From: Mesaphorura yosii
Lineage: Eukaryota > Arthropoda > Collembola > Poduromorpha > Tullbergiidae
DNA length: 64,000 nucleotides
Assembly (NCBI GenBank): GCA_009869945.1
Contig: WIXG01000352.1
Coordinates: 1-64,000, forward strand
Reading direction: 5' to 3'
The first letter of the stretch is position 1; every line of letters begins with the position of its first letter. Shown one piece after another: positions 22,531 through 33,292 of the stretch. The notes under the pieces are model-generated. The model ran no database searches. It worked only from the letters and a program-made list of their open reading frames with translations, and was not told the DNA's origin. Made by a program: the position numbers and the translations under genes.

Positions 22531-23928
22531 TTAATGAATGCCATTGCCGTGGCCATTTCCAAAGAGTTGGTTGGCTGACTTGGAAGAATGAGCCCCAATG
22601 TCCTTGTGCTTATCGTATGAAATGTGCGAGTAATGCGCTGGAATCAAAATTGGTATCTTGGCCATCAGGAATTCAGACTCAGAACTCAGAAAATTAGCGA
22701 TGGAGACTTACGCTTGTAGTCTGAGACGAAGGCCGTATCAGGTAGGAGCAGATGGACGCAGTCAAAGACACGAGCCAGATGATGCTCTTTTGCGTTGGTA
22801 TTCCAAATGAGCACGATGTCCTCCCGTTCGCGGGCGGAAACGGAGACGCCACAGATTTCGTCGTTGGGGCCAACGTATTCGTTGAGTTGCTCCCCAACGG
22901 CAGCCATCAACAGCTCACGCCAAACCTTGTCCTGTCATTCAAGAAAAGAAATTAGTCATCTTATAAACCCAAATACTTCAATATCAATCTCGATGTCAAA
23001 TTACGGTGTCCCTCTTGTGGACGATCATGCGAAAGGTTCCTCCATCGCGGTTGTAACTTTCCTCCCAGATTGGCTTCCTCTCATCTCGAGTCATGTGAAG
23101 GCTGCGTGAAGAAAAATTCAATACATGAGTTTGGGTTCTGGAACGCCCGGAATCAAGATAAGGAAACACTTGCCTGCTGCGAACATGCAATGTTGATGGC
23201 AGCGGAATGTTGTAGAAGACTCCCCAGAAGAGATGGACAGTGTACACGGTGTAAATCCGCTTCAGGTTAGCCTCAAACTCTTCAACCGCCACACCACGCT
23301 TGGACCTTTAGAATAATAGCGAGCGTCAAAACTTAGAAAATAATAAGAAACAAGAATGTTATGCGATTAGTGCAATTTTCACCTTTCGACCCAGAATGTC
23401 CATGGATTATTGAGTGGTATTGCATCGGTGCTGTAGATGTTCGTCTTTTTCAGTATCGCCGATACAAACAAATCGGTGCAGTCAAGAGTTTCGCGACTGC
23501 TGGAACTGGACAAGCGAGGAGGGGAACCAGCAGTCTCTGAGGAGCTGGAGAATTCTGGTGGATCCTCTGATTCGGTGCCCGTGCCAGAGAGTTGTCGAAA
23601 AGCCCGACGAATTGACTGCTTCTTGTCTTCGCGTCCCTTCGCCTTCGCTTGAGTGTCGTTGGAGCCTTCACCTTCGACTTCGCCGACGTCCTCGTTCTCG
23701 CCATGGCCTGAATCGCCATCACCAGAATCAGTGTCGCCAGCGTCAGCTTCAGTTTTCAAGGAGAGATTTTCTGATTCTTCCGAAGTCGTTTGGAGAGCCC
23801 TTTGCAGCAGCGGATTCTTCTCTTCTTTGACCTGCTGATAAGCCAGAGCCAGACAATCATGGAACCTGAATCTCAGACCCTCAGTCTCAAACAGAATTTG
23901 GACGATGAAAACTTACTTCCTCAGTCAT
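22531..23928 (-). CDS. EIF4E3: Eukaryotic translation initiation factor 4E type 3
   Basis: Class III cap-binding protein. Exons as read: 23928-23917 (tentative), 23879-23383, 23305-23174, 23101-23005, 22931-22712, 22637-22531; 1065 nt, 354 residues. The eIF4E fold follows an acidic, Ser-rich N-terminal region of about 170 residues that is longer than in human eIF4E3. Landmarks are NPWTFWVERS, NLKRIYTVYTVHLFWGVFYN, DERKPIWEESYNRDGGTFRM, VWRELLMAAVGEQL and GVSVSAREREDIVLIWN. All match eIF4E3 more closely than eIF4E1 or 4EHP. The C-terminus YKPHYSH also recalls the human YKPHEEH. The PIWEE Trp for cap stacking is present; the residue that is Trp in class I and Cys in human eIF4E3 reads as Ser here. 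The intron at 23102-23173 begins with GC instead of GT. The first 12-nt exon and its 37-nt intron are the weak part of the model. Confidence 0.9.
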
Positions 23929-24914
23929 CTTGCTTAAAGTTGTTGGTTAATGTTGTTTTCAGCACAGAATTCAGTTGGCGATGTTGCAATTAGCAGGCAG
24001 TCTTGTTCTTTTGTAGTATTGCAGTTAATTAACCAGGAATTAATCAGTTGTATGAAAACTGGACAAAAATCGCAGACGAAATTACGTGCAGACGACGGTT
24101 GATGCAAGTTTCACGAATGAAGAATGGAGCAGAATTAAAAAATGAAATTTCTTCAGTGCAGATCAACCATTTTGAAGATCACGGTCGCAGTCGCATCAAA
24201 CGATCTGGCTGCACAAACGTTCCGAATTCATTGAACTCCCTGGCCTGAAGCGGAAACAGAAATATTTACTAGCATTAGAATTTGATCTTTGTTCTAACGT
24301 CGTTTACAAGATTGAAAAACACAGAACAAATACTGAACTTCGATCAGATACAAATGTGTTCAGTACCTTCCTGTTGAGAAACATGTGATTTGAGTTGAGA
24401 GTTTGACATCTCGTTCAAAAGAGCACCTAATCAAATGCGCAATAATTTACTATTTACGTTAAATGAATTTGCAATTTGGATTTGGAAGAGTAATAAATTC
24501 CTTTATTGTGAACACATTTTAAGCCAGTTTAGTCATTCATCAGTGTATTTTTCGCCTCACTCGTTTGTTCAACAAGTGATTGCCTTGGTTGGTTTTGGCG
24601 TCCCGGATCCCGATTGTCCAGTCCGGTTTAGGTAAGTGGCAGCGGCAGCCTTCTGAGACTTAATCTGTTCTCCATTTCTACTAATACATGTCTTAATCTG
24701 ATAATCTGAATGTACCCACAGGAGAATTTGATCAACGCATCGTTGACCCTTCATGCCGCATTAAATTGTGAAATCAACATAGATCGACATCGCCTGAGAT
24801 AAGGCGGACAAATTAATCTGCTTTGGAAAGGGGCGGATCAGATTGAACTTCCAAACTTCCAGCTCTACATTCAGCTCCAATTTCGCCGTTCTGCGCTGTT
24901 CTGCATCCACAAGA
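23929..24914. other. Divergent promoter region of eIF4E3 and the SMIM30-like gene, with a 5' UTR intron
   Basis: About 1 kb between divergent genes. On the plus strand a donor (TTAG then GTAAGT, around 24630) and an acceptor (CCCACAG ending about 24721) suggest a 5' UTR intron of the SMIM30-like gene. No further coding exon recognised. Confidence 0.4.
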
Positions 24915-25163
24915 ATGGCGTTCGCTGGTCAAATTCTGCATCGGGATCCCATCTTCACCTTCTGCCTCCTTGTGATGTCAGTCATGCCATTTTATTTCGT
25001 GTCTGTATCAGCGGCGGACACACATGGTCACCCATTTGATTTCGGAGACTTCATCGCCCTTGTGATTATAATTACAATGTCGATCGGTGGCGTTTTTGCC
25101 TGCTTAGGATCGTATGCGAGGTCAAGAGCGCTGTCAACGTCAACGGGTCCGGGAGCAATGTGA
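24915..25163 (+). CDS. SMIM30-like single-pass membrane microprotein
   Basis: 82-residue protein from the ATG at 24915. An in-frame ATG lies 72 nt upstream, but only the downstream one puts a signal-peptide-like segment (FTFCLLVMSVMPFYFVSVSA) close to the N-terminus. The mature part is a short lumenal stretch, DTHGHPFDFGDF, then one transmembrane helix, IALVIIITMSIGGVFACLG, then SYARSR and a short Ser/Thr/Gly tail. The order GD-IAL-helix-ACLG-YAR matches vertebrate SMIM30 (AGDAIALL ... ICACLGVYARKR), an endoplasmic reticulum/membrane microprotein. Length and layout agree. A polyadenylation signal follows at 25459-25464. Function in arthropods is not established. Confidence 0.8.
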   Translation: MAFAGQILHRDPIFTFCLLVMSVMPFYFVSVSAADTHGHPFDFGDFIALVIIITMSIGGVFACLGSYARSRALSTSTGPGAM

Positions 25164-25577
25164 GAAGAGGCTTGGAATGATTCTCGGAAATACGCTGGTG
25201 GAAACCGTACCTTAATAGTAAACTAATTTTATGAAAGTCTTCTACACGCACAACCCACTGATTCTTAATACGCGTCAAGTGCCAAGCCATTGTCTTAATT
25301 GCTTCGTTATAGTCTTAATCGCATGTAAAATGTAATTGTAATGTGATTGATTGTCTTTGCTCTTTGCATTCTTTTGTATGTCTTGAATAATTACAACTAG
25401 CTTGTAAATTCATATCTGCTTTAATGAAGTAATTAAATTAATCATTCGTCATCCGGGCAATAAAATTTGTCAAGAATCGTGAATTTAATTGGCGCATCGT
25501 AAACATGATACGAAAGTTCATAAAAATTAATAAATGTGTAGGTACAAGCATTTGGATAAGCTAAGGAACTTTAAGCA
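25164..25577. other. Convergent 3' regions of the SMIM30-like gene and DUS4L
   Basis: About 410 bp between two stops facing each other. AATAAA at 25459-25464 serves the plus-strand SMIM30-like gene. On the minus strand only ATTAAA-type hexamers are visible, near 25420 and 25480, so the two 3' UTRs probably overlap. Confidence 0.5.
25459..25464 (+). terminator. Polyadenylation signal of the SMIM30-like gene
   Basis: AATAAA about 300 nt past the stop codon on the coding strand. Confidence 0.6.
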
Positions 25578-26848
25578 TTAACTGACTTCAGGCTCATTGC
25601 CATTACTGTTGCTGTTGTTGTTCCAGTCGCCTGGCTCGATGCTGAACTCAAACTTGGTCGTTAAGAAGTCGATAATGTCCTCCTTCGTCGTGAGCGCATT
25701 GAATTCTTTTCTTTCCTTCTTCGGCATCATTTTCTCTGTCATCGACATAAGGTGACGATGAAACATCGTAAAATGGGAGTCGAGTTTTTGATTAATTTCG
25801 ATCCATCGTTGCAAAACGGAGACTGGAGTTTGGGGCGCCAGCCCGGTGAAGAGCGCGGGATTCTCCAGAATGCCTCTGGCGCTCATAACTCCTCGAACGC
25901 CCGTCTTCTCCTGGACTTCGTACGCCTTTTCTAGAGAGTCGATGCTTCCATTTGCGATCACAGGCGTCGTCGAATTCAGCGCGTCCACAATTGCTTGAAT
26001 CGTCGATAGTCGAACGGGGTCAGTGCGCTCTTTCGCCGTGCGCCCGTGCACAGTCAGAAATGAAATGCCGGAAGCTTCCAGCTGGCGGCACATGTCAACA
26101 GTTTTTCTACGCAAAGAATTCAATCAAATAAAATTCCAACATCATCATGTTATCAGGTCAGAGCCAGAGCCACAACTTACTTCACATCTTCAAATACTCG
26201 GATTTTCACAGAGATCGAAAAGTCGGGATCTGAAATTCGGTTGCGTGTTTGCTTCACAATGTCCGTGATACTTTCGGGTGTTCTTAGGAGGCAACATCCT
26301 TTACCTTCCGCAATCGCCCAGCGTTGCGGGCAGCCGCAATTGAGATCCACACCATTGCATTGCCTACAGTCAATACAAGCGCACGACAAATTATGATAAC
26401 TGATTAATATCTAGACGTAAGGTTGCTTACTTGTGAACCAATTCAGCGGCGTCTGCGAATTCGGTCGGATCCTTTGACGCAAACTGGACAATCAATGGCT
26501 TATCATCTGCAAAATTTCACCGCAATATACTACTTGATAACTGGCATTCTAGAGGGACTGAACATCTTACCTTCGCAAGTTATGAACTCGATCGCTCGGC
26601 ATTTTTTCGATTTGGTGTAAGAATCGGCCATTATCATCGGGGAAAACGCGAGATCACAGCCGTATTCGCGTACCAGAAGTCTGAAAGGTAACCTGTGCAC
26701 AAAACCAAGCTTCTTCTTGACCTCAACGACCTGGATAAGCACTTCTCTAATCGGTTTCTTCTTCAAGTATGAAGTAAAGTCCTTACCTAGAATACCGGAC
26801 CATCGGAGCACAGATTTTGACTAACGGATTCCCTTCGAAAATGTCCAT
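25578..26848 (-). CDS. DUS4L: tRNA-dihydrouridine synthase 4-like
   Basis: FMN-dependent reductase that converts uridine to dihydrouridine in the tRNA D-loop; the Dus4 group modifies positions 20a/20b. The start at 26848 gives MDIFEGNPLVKICAPMVRYSR in a short first exon. It continues across small introns with LPFRLLVREYGCDLAFSPMI, PLIVQFASKDPTEFADAA, GVDLNCGCPQRWAIAEGKG, SISVKIRVFED, SFLTVHGRTAKER, PVIANGSIDSL and GVMSARGILENPALF. This is the full TIM-barrel order of human DUS4L, including the CGCPQRWA motif with its catalytic Cys context and the HGRT phosphate-binding loop. The C-terminal 25 residues are Asn/Ser-rich and unconserved. The gene lies downstream of PRPF18 on the same strand and converges with the SMIM30-like gene. 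Confidence 0.95.
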
Positions 26849-27342
26849 ATCTTGAGCCTTGTGTGTGCTTTTATTCGCTACTTTACTGGACTAAATTAAT
26901 AAACTGATCCATGCGCTGGCCCTTAATTAAATTGATACGTACAAGACAGCAATCAGCAGTCAGGCTCCCACTCGCGCATGATTTTTTTGAACTCGCACTC
27001 GTCTCGCTCGCACTCAGTTTGTTTTTCACACATTTTGTCTGTCCACGTCCACGTGCTCATGTGCTTTTGTTACACATGTCATTAATTCAACCTTGACTTG
27101 GCATTAAATTATTAAATTCCGGTAAAATGCAATGGACGCCCGGTCCCCCAGAATTGGTCAAATTCGGACCTGCAACTTGCATAAGACAATAAACTGAAAT
27201 AAACGCTTTGTACAACATAAGAGAATACGATAAATCCGTCTCGATTAAAAAAGCCAAATAGAATTCAAGCATAATTCTACGTTTATTGCGATTTATAAAA
27301 ACTTTAATTACCATTTACAATGTGAACATAACGTTAGTCAGA
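26849..27342. other. DUS4L promoter and PRPF18 3' UTR
   Basis: About 490 bp with no coding signal. TTTATT at 27282-27287, AATAAA on the minus strand, lies about 60 nt past the PRPF18 stop and is its likely polyadenylation signal. Confidence 0.5.
27282..27287 (-). terminator. Polyadenylation signal of PRPF18
   Basis: AATAAA on the minus strand about 60 nt past the stop. Confidence 0.55.
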
Positions 27343-28760
27343 TTACGAATTAATTGTCGCGTCGGGCGTGTACTCCACGCATTTTGATGGATTTGTCGGA
27401 AACATAATTTGACATTTCGTCATCAGCCTCTTCAGCCCCTGAATGTACTTTCGCTGTGTTTCGTCGTTCATGACGTGCGCCACGTTCCTCGAGAAAATCT
27501 TCTCGCGTCCCGTACGAGCGTGGATACCGACCATCGTCACTCCGATTGGCCACGGCGCGTTGCCGATCGCCATCTCCAAATATCTGCCGGGAGATTGCAG
27601 GTTAATTAATTTGCTCGATGCTCGACATATAAATACAGGAAACGTCGAACTACTCACGCATCGTTGGCTTTGATGTACTCTTTGTCCAGCATGTAAAGCA
27701 CAATTTCACTCAGAGCCTCCAGAATGTCGTCCGTTAGCGTGTTGGTTTTCAGTTTTCGAAACAGTGGCCTCAAATATTCCTGAAAGTACAGTTAACCACA
27801 CAAATTAAACAGACTATCATAAATTAAGTTAATTAAGGCGTATTTAATGATTAAAGACCCTTACAGCTGTCTGAGTGTAGGTCGCAGACGCCAATTTCCC
27901 ACTCGTGCTGAGTTTGTCGTACTCCTCGCGCGCGTTGAGATGTTGACCCCACGTCTTCATTAAAAACTTCAACCACGTCAGCACTACTTTGGCATGGCCC
28001 TCCAAATCTTTCTTGTTCTTGAACGTTTCTTTCGCCATTGTCTTGACTTCGTCAAACGTTAAATTGTCTTCGTACACCTGCACATCGCCTGGCTTCTTTT
28101 TCTCGATGGGGCCGGTCGCGTCGCCTGCGCCTTTGCTGATGCCTGTTCCATCATCTGCCTCAGCGGAGGGGTCTGACTTGGCGGCGGATACGCTCGCTGT
28201 TGTTTTGAGTATCTCATCCAAGTACGCTTGATCGACTTGTTCCAATGCAGCTTGCAAATCATTCCTCAGCCCTCGATTCACTTCAGGCTCCAGGATTTCC
28301 AGCTTTCGGAGTCGTCGATAAGCTTCAAGCTCATTCTCGGCGAATAATGTGATCGGCTCTCCTCGTTCACGTAGCCTTCTGATGACTTCTCTCCTGGAAA
28401 GTTTTGGAAGGGCCTCCACGTTCTTGCTGGAAGTGGCAGTTGCATCTAATTTTGCCTTCTTTTCGTCGGATGGGCCTTCGTCACCGCTGCCTGACGCCTA
28501 AGTGCAGAAGACATATGCCGTCATGATTTTCTAGTTTGTCATAGTTCCAAGCAGAATCATAAAATCAATCAACTTACCTGATATTTGTTCCTATACTTTT
28601 CCAGCTCCAGCAATTTCTGCGGTGCGTGCTTCTTCAAGTATTCTTCTTCATTCTTCGCAATTAATTCACCACGTTTAAAGTATTTCTTGCCTTCCGGAAC
28701 AATATTTGTCTCTTGAATCTGCTTCCGCTTGCGCTCGATCTCAGCTTTTAGAATGTCCAT
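27343..28760 (-). CDS. PRPF18: Pre-mRNA-splicing factor 18
   Basis: Second-step spliceosome factor that acts with SLU7 during exon ligation. Exon 1 begins at 28760 ([17 protein letters not shown]...) and ends at a GTAAGT donor near 28578. The next exon holds [20 protein letters not shown], the PRP4-like motif region, and [20 protein letters not shown]. The C-terminal Prp18 helical domain contains [20 protein letters not shown] and then [20 protein letters not shown] followed by [18 protein letters not shown]. These blocks are almost identical to human PRPF18. A poorly conserved Ala/Ser/Lys-rich linker lies between them. The gene is divergent from DDX11 with only 336 bp between the start codons. 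Confidence 0.96.
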
Positions 28761-29096
28761 GATTAATTACTGCCTAATTACTGCTTACTGCTGCTTAATT
28801 GCTAAATAGAGCATTGCAAGAACTGAAACTGTAAGCAAAAGTGACGACGTTTACATTCTCGAATTTTAGCAGAATAACATAAGAGCGATCAGAGTGCCTT
28901 GCAAGGTTGCGTTGGTGGGTCTGAAAGGTGAACTTTCGAAAATGACAAAGCGCGACAGATTTGGGATAATCTTGAATGAGTTTCTCGGCTTTGTGTTCGT
29001 TTTCGTTTGTGCACGAGACTAATTTAAAAGGTTTTGGTTTCCAGTGTTTAATTGCTGCCAAGCTGCCACTTGCTGCCGTGCACGCACTGGGCACTG
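28761..29096. promoter_or_regulatory. Short divergent promoter of PRPF18 and DDX11
   Basis: 336 bp separate the two start codons on opposite strands, so both transcripts must begin in or very near this interval. No TATA box is obvious at a consistent distance from either start. A shared bidirectional promoter is an inference from spacing. Confidence 0.5.
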
Positions 29097-32000
29097 ATGG
29101 CCGACATTCCGCTCGTTCCAGAGGATCGGATCAGCGTTGACAAAGTTATCAAGCCCAAAGACAGTGGCGGTGAGAAGAGGGCATGGGATGCACACAAGAA
29201 GGACACGTTATTCTCCTTTCCGTATCCGACACCTTATCAGATTCAGATAGACTTCATGACACACCTTTTCACCGCACTCGAAGACCGGAAACTTGGCATC
29301 TTTGAGAGCCCGACGGGAACCGTAAGTAAAAGAATCACAGGCATCACACAGTCAAGTCAGTGTCGTAATTGTCCACTGTCCTGAAATTGCTCCAGGGAAA
29401 ATCGTTAAGCCTTCTTTGCGGCGCTTTAACATGGTTAGAACTTAGAGAAAAAATACGGCTGGAGGAGCTACGCCGAGCTGTCACAGAATTTGATGAGAAA
29501 CGGGAAGGTAGAAACAGCTAACTGTATTTCTTGATTCGAATGATAATACCACTGGGTGATCTGCGTTTTAGAGGAGGCAGCTACGACCGCCGAAAATTGG
29601 ATTCAAGCCCAGTCGGCATTCCGGAAGAGGAAGGATTTGATGTACAAGGCGAAGAGGGAGTTAAAATTTAGAGAAGAATGCATCGAAAAGCGCACCAAAA
29701 TCCGACAAGTCAGTGTGACCTCGGCTTCCAACGCCTTCTCCATCAATACCAAACAAAAAAGGCAACTGCAAGATAAGCAAGATACGATTGAGGAAGTGGA
29801 AATTGATGACCTGTTTCTAAATGACGAATTTGCGCCCGAGTTCGTAAATTCCGAAGATGAAGACGAGGAGACAGATGACAACGAACCGGAATTTCACCCT
29901 TTCAGGGTAAGCCGAGATCTAATTGAAAGCAATTTATTGTAAAGATTGTGACAAATTAATTTTCTGTCCAGATCATTTTTGCGTCGAGAACCCACTCTCA
30001 GCTGAGTCAATTTTCTAGCGAGCTGAAAAAGACTTCATTTGCCAGTCACGTGAGCACAGTCACTCTTGGGTCCAGGCAGAATTTGTGCATCAATCAGGAT
30101 GTGGCGAAATTAAGGAATTTGTCTTTGATAAATGAACGGTAAGTTTCCTTCAAATCAATCTTCAAACTGTTTGGAAAAAATGAACTCAACTGGGTTTTAC
30201 TATACAGATGTTTGGATTTACAAAAGAAATCGAAGGGCGTGAAAACCGCTGAGGGAAAAAAGCAAAAATGCGGTGGCTGCCAATATTTTAATCACACCGG
30301 AATCGAAAAGCTGAAGAATCAGGTGAGACGTGACCTTCAGTGATTAAGTGAATTAAGAACGGGCTTCTATTATGCAGCAAATTCTGTTACTTATTGATTA
30401 ATTTCAGATCTTGTCGCAAGTACTGGACATTGAGGAATTAATCACGACTGCAAAGACTGCCAAAGCTTGTCCGTACTACGCCACCAGAAAAGCTGCCAAA
30501 GACGCTGAGCTCATCCTGCTTCCCTATAACACAGTCCTCCACTCTGGAACGCGGGCTGGAGTCGGCCTTTCCATTGATAACAATTCGGTGCTGCTTCTAG
30601 ACGAAGCTCACAACATCATCGACTCAATTTCGAACATGTACTCAACGCAAATTACTTTTCAACAATTGCAAGACTGTCACAATGGACTCAAATTGTATAC
30701 CAAAAAGTATTTATCACGGTTTAACCCGCAGAACTTGCTGCACTACAAGCAGCTGACGTTTATTGTCAAGAATCTAGCCAATTACTTAGGTAAAGGTTAA
30801 CAATTTTTGCATCTTTTGCATCGGGTGCCCGGTGCCTAAAGTTCGCTCTTTCATTTGCACTCGCAGACAAATCCGAGCAGGAGCAGTGCGTAATGGGAGT
30901 TCGTGAGTTCAAAGGCAGAGTCGGCATTGAAGAATTGGACTTTTATGCATTGATCAAGTTCACGACGAAATCTAGAATCATTTTCAAGGTACGCCTTCGC
31001 CTTCGAAAATTCTTAAACGGAATCTTAAATATTTAATTGACACGGTTTGAACACACAGTTGAAAGGATTTCTTCAGTTTCAAGCGAAGAATGATGGCAAC
31101 GGCAACGAACAAACTCACGCTCAGGCTGGGAAGCCTCAACACTCCAATCAGTCAATCATATGTTTCATCGAATTCCTGAAGTCGATTGTGTTCGTTGGCT
31201 CGCAAGGGAAAATCATCCAAGACGGAAAATTGTTAAAGTTCCTTCTACTCAATACTGCCGAGCATTTTTCGCCTCTCGTGAATTCAGCCAGGTACACAGC
31301 CCCCAGTCTGTTGAACACATCAGGCCTTGAATTAGAATCATTGACATTTTCTTTACAGAAGTATCATTTTGGCTGGAGGCACCATGAAACCGTATGATGA
31401 CATTGAAGATCAGTTATTTCATTCCGCGAAGGAGCGAATCACACACTTCTCATGTGATCATGTCATACCAGACGAGAATCTAAAGTGCATTGCACTTGGG
31501 AAGGGCCCATCATCGGTTACATTTGATTTCACGTTCAAGAACAGGAATTCCAAGCCATTGGTAAGCGAATAAAGCAATGGAAGCCGCAATCCAACGCTGG
31601 TATTTCTTTCGCATTCACGATTTTGCTCTTGCAGCTGGAGGAACTTGGCCGAGCCTTGCTGAATGTGTCGAGAATTGTTCCAGGCGGGTTTGTCGTATTT
31701 TTCCCGTCGTATGACTACGAAAATATGTTCCACAAGCATTTGGTGAATTCTGGAATAGCTGCAACAATTGAGGCCAAGAAAAAGGTAAGCATGTCAAATG
31801 TCTTACGACCTGGGGCGTCTTCGCCTTTCAGTTTTGATGCGACTTGTTTTAGATTTTCCGTGAGCCGAAAGACACAAATTGCGAAAAGGTCCTGAATGAG
31901 TACGCACGACAAATACGGAACAATGCTAACGGTGCTCTTCTCTTCGCGGTGGTTGGTGGGAAGCTCAGCGAAGGAATAAATTTTGGCGATGACCTTGGGC

Positions 32001-32407
32001 GTTGTGTTATGGTCGTTGGGTTGCCGTATCCCAACATAAGAAGCGTCGATATAAAAGAAAAGCTGAACTTCGTGTCAGAAACATTTGTAAGCAAAAATGC
32101 ACGCGACTGACAATGAAATTGGAACCGTCCTAATTAAGCGTAATTTCAGGGACCCGACAAGGCCAAGCAACTCTTGCCGAATGCTTGCTTCAAAGCGGTT
32201 AATCAATCAATCGGAAGATCGATACGACACAGCGCCGATTACGCGACCATCATTCTTCTGGACCACCGTTTTCTCAGCAAAGACTCACAGAAACAGCTGC
32301 CAAATTGGATTTTGAGTAAATATGTAGCTTGTACAAATTTTGGACAGTGTATCGCGATTTTGGGAAAGTTTTTTGCAGCTAAAAGAGAAGGCAAAGAAAT
32401 AAACTGA
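29097..32407 (+). CDS. DDX11: DDX11/CHL1 iron-sulphur DNA helicase
   Basis: Superfamily 2, XPD-like 5'-3' helicase needed for sister-chromatid cohesion and replication-fork processing. Twelve exons: 29097-29321, 29396-29507, 29572-29906, 29972-30138, 30208-30322, 30408-30789, 30867-30988, 31059-31291, 31359-31560, 31635-31784, 31853-32086, 32150-32407; 2535 nt, 844 residues, slightly short for the family. Motifs in order: Q-motif region PYPTPYQIQ, Walker A SPTGTGKS across the intron 1 junction, motif Ia ASRTHSQLSQF, Fe-S cysteines (NLC, ERC, KCGGC, ACPYY), LLLDEAHN as the DEAH box, AGGTMKP, GGKLSEGINFGDD, and motif VI QSIGRSIRHSADYA. The insertion between motifs I and Ia is highly charged, as in DDX11. 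XPD, RTEL1 and FANCJ are excluded by these blocks. Confidence 0.96.
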
Positions 32408-32905
32408 GTTCCTTTCAATCATTTTACTCATTTTGCATTGAACTGTGAAGCAAATTGCGAAAGCACTCCAGGTTTCAGAATGAACAAAGCACACGAAAGG
32501 CAAGGCGCATCTTTTTCAAAGCGGATTTCATCTCACCTTCAATTTTTTACATCTTCGGTTTGTTTAAGTTAACTTGTGCCGGATTAAACTAATCAGTTCC
32601 CCCATCTATTCACAACGGCGAAAGGATTAAGGATTACCAATTCACGAGCCTGTACGCTGTTTTGATTAAGTTGAAGTACAAGTAAGTTAAGTTTCTTGAT
32701 TTGTTTGCTGGTTATTGCGATCAGTAACTTCCTAAAGTTAATAATGCAAGCTTAATGCCAATGCAAGCCTTGACTTATGACAATCTCCTTTCTTTCTTGT
32801 TTGCAGGTAAGCTTAGATTAGAAATCATTAGATACGGGAGATCTTTCCTGTCACCTGTGGCTTGTGGCGTGCCCTTCACTCGAGGGCGACAACTACTAAT
32901 CAGCC
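32408..32905. other. DDX11 3' region and bS21m 5' region
   Basis: About 500 bp between two plus-strand genes. A TTTGCAG|GTAAGC context near 32802-32813 could be a splice site in the 5' UTR of the ribosomal protein gene. No protein-coding exon seen. Confidence 0.4.
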
Positions 32906-33175
32906 ATGATCAACCGACATGCAATGTTCATCTCGCGAACTGTCCTGACCAGAAACAACGATGTGGACGAGGCGATGCGAGTGCTGAATCGGCTCATGGG
33001 ACGGGAAGGCCTCTTCGACCAGTTTCGGAGGACACGTCGATACGAGAAGCCGTGGCAGGTTCGAAGGAGAGTTAACTACGAAAAGTGCAAAGCAATCTAT
33101 AACGAGGATATGACCAGGAAGATCCAGCTCCTCATGAGAAAGAATCGAATCGAGCCGTTTCCTGGGTGTTTCTAA
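32906..33175 (+). CDS. MRPS21: Mitochondrial ribosomal protein bS21m
   Basis: Small-subunit mitochondrial ribosomal protein of 89 residues, intronless in its coding part. The sequence FISRTVLTRNNDVDEAMRVL, then GREGLFDQFRRTRRYEKPWQ, RRRVNYEKCKAIYNEDMTRK and LMRKNRIEPFPG, matches human MRPS21 along its entire length, including the YEKP and YNMEMARKI-type blocks. Length agrees with the family (87 in human). The first ATG is used; a second Met six codons later is the alternative start. It ends 796 bp from the DLG5 stop, which faces it on the other strand. Confidence 0.96.
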   Translation: MINRHAMFISRTVLTRNNDVDEAMRVLNRLMGREGLFDQFRRTRRYEKPWQVRRRVNYEKCKAIYNEDMTRKIQLLMRKNRIEPFPGCF

Positions 33176-33240
33176 GTTAGTCAAGCCAAGTCACTTGTAA
33201 TTTACTAGTTCTTAATTGCCGTAGAATACTCGAAGTCGTA

Positions 33241-33246
33241 AATAAA
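33241..33246 (+). terminator. Polyadenylation signal of bS21m
   Basis: AATAAA 66 nt past the stop codon on the coding strand. Confidence 0.65.
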
Positions 33247-33286
33247 AATTTGAGTACACCTGTGCATCTGAACTGGGAAGAAAGCG

Positions 33287-33292
33287 TTTATT
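33287..33292 (-). terminator. Polyadenylation signal of DLG5
   Basis: AATAAA on the minus strand, about 680 nt past the DLG5 stop; no nearer consensus hexamer was noted. Confidence 0.5.
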
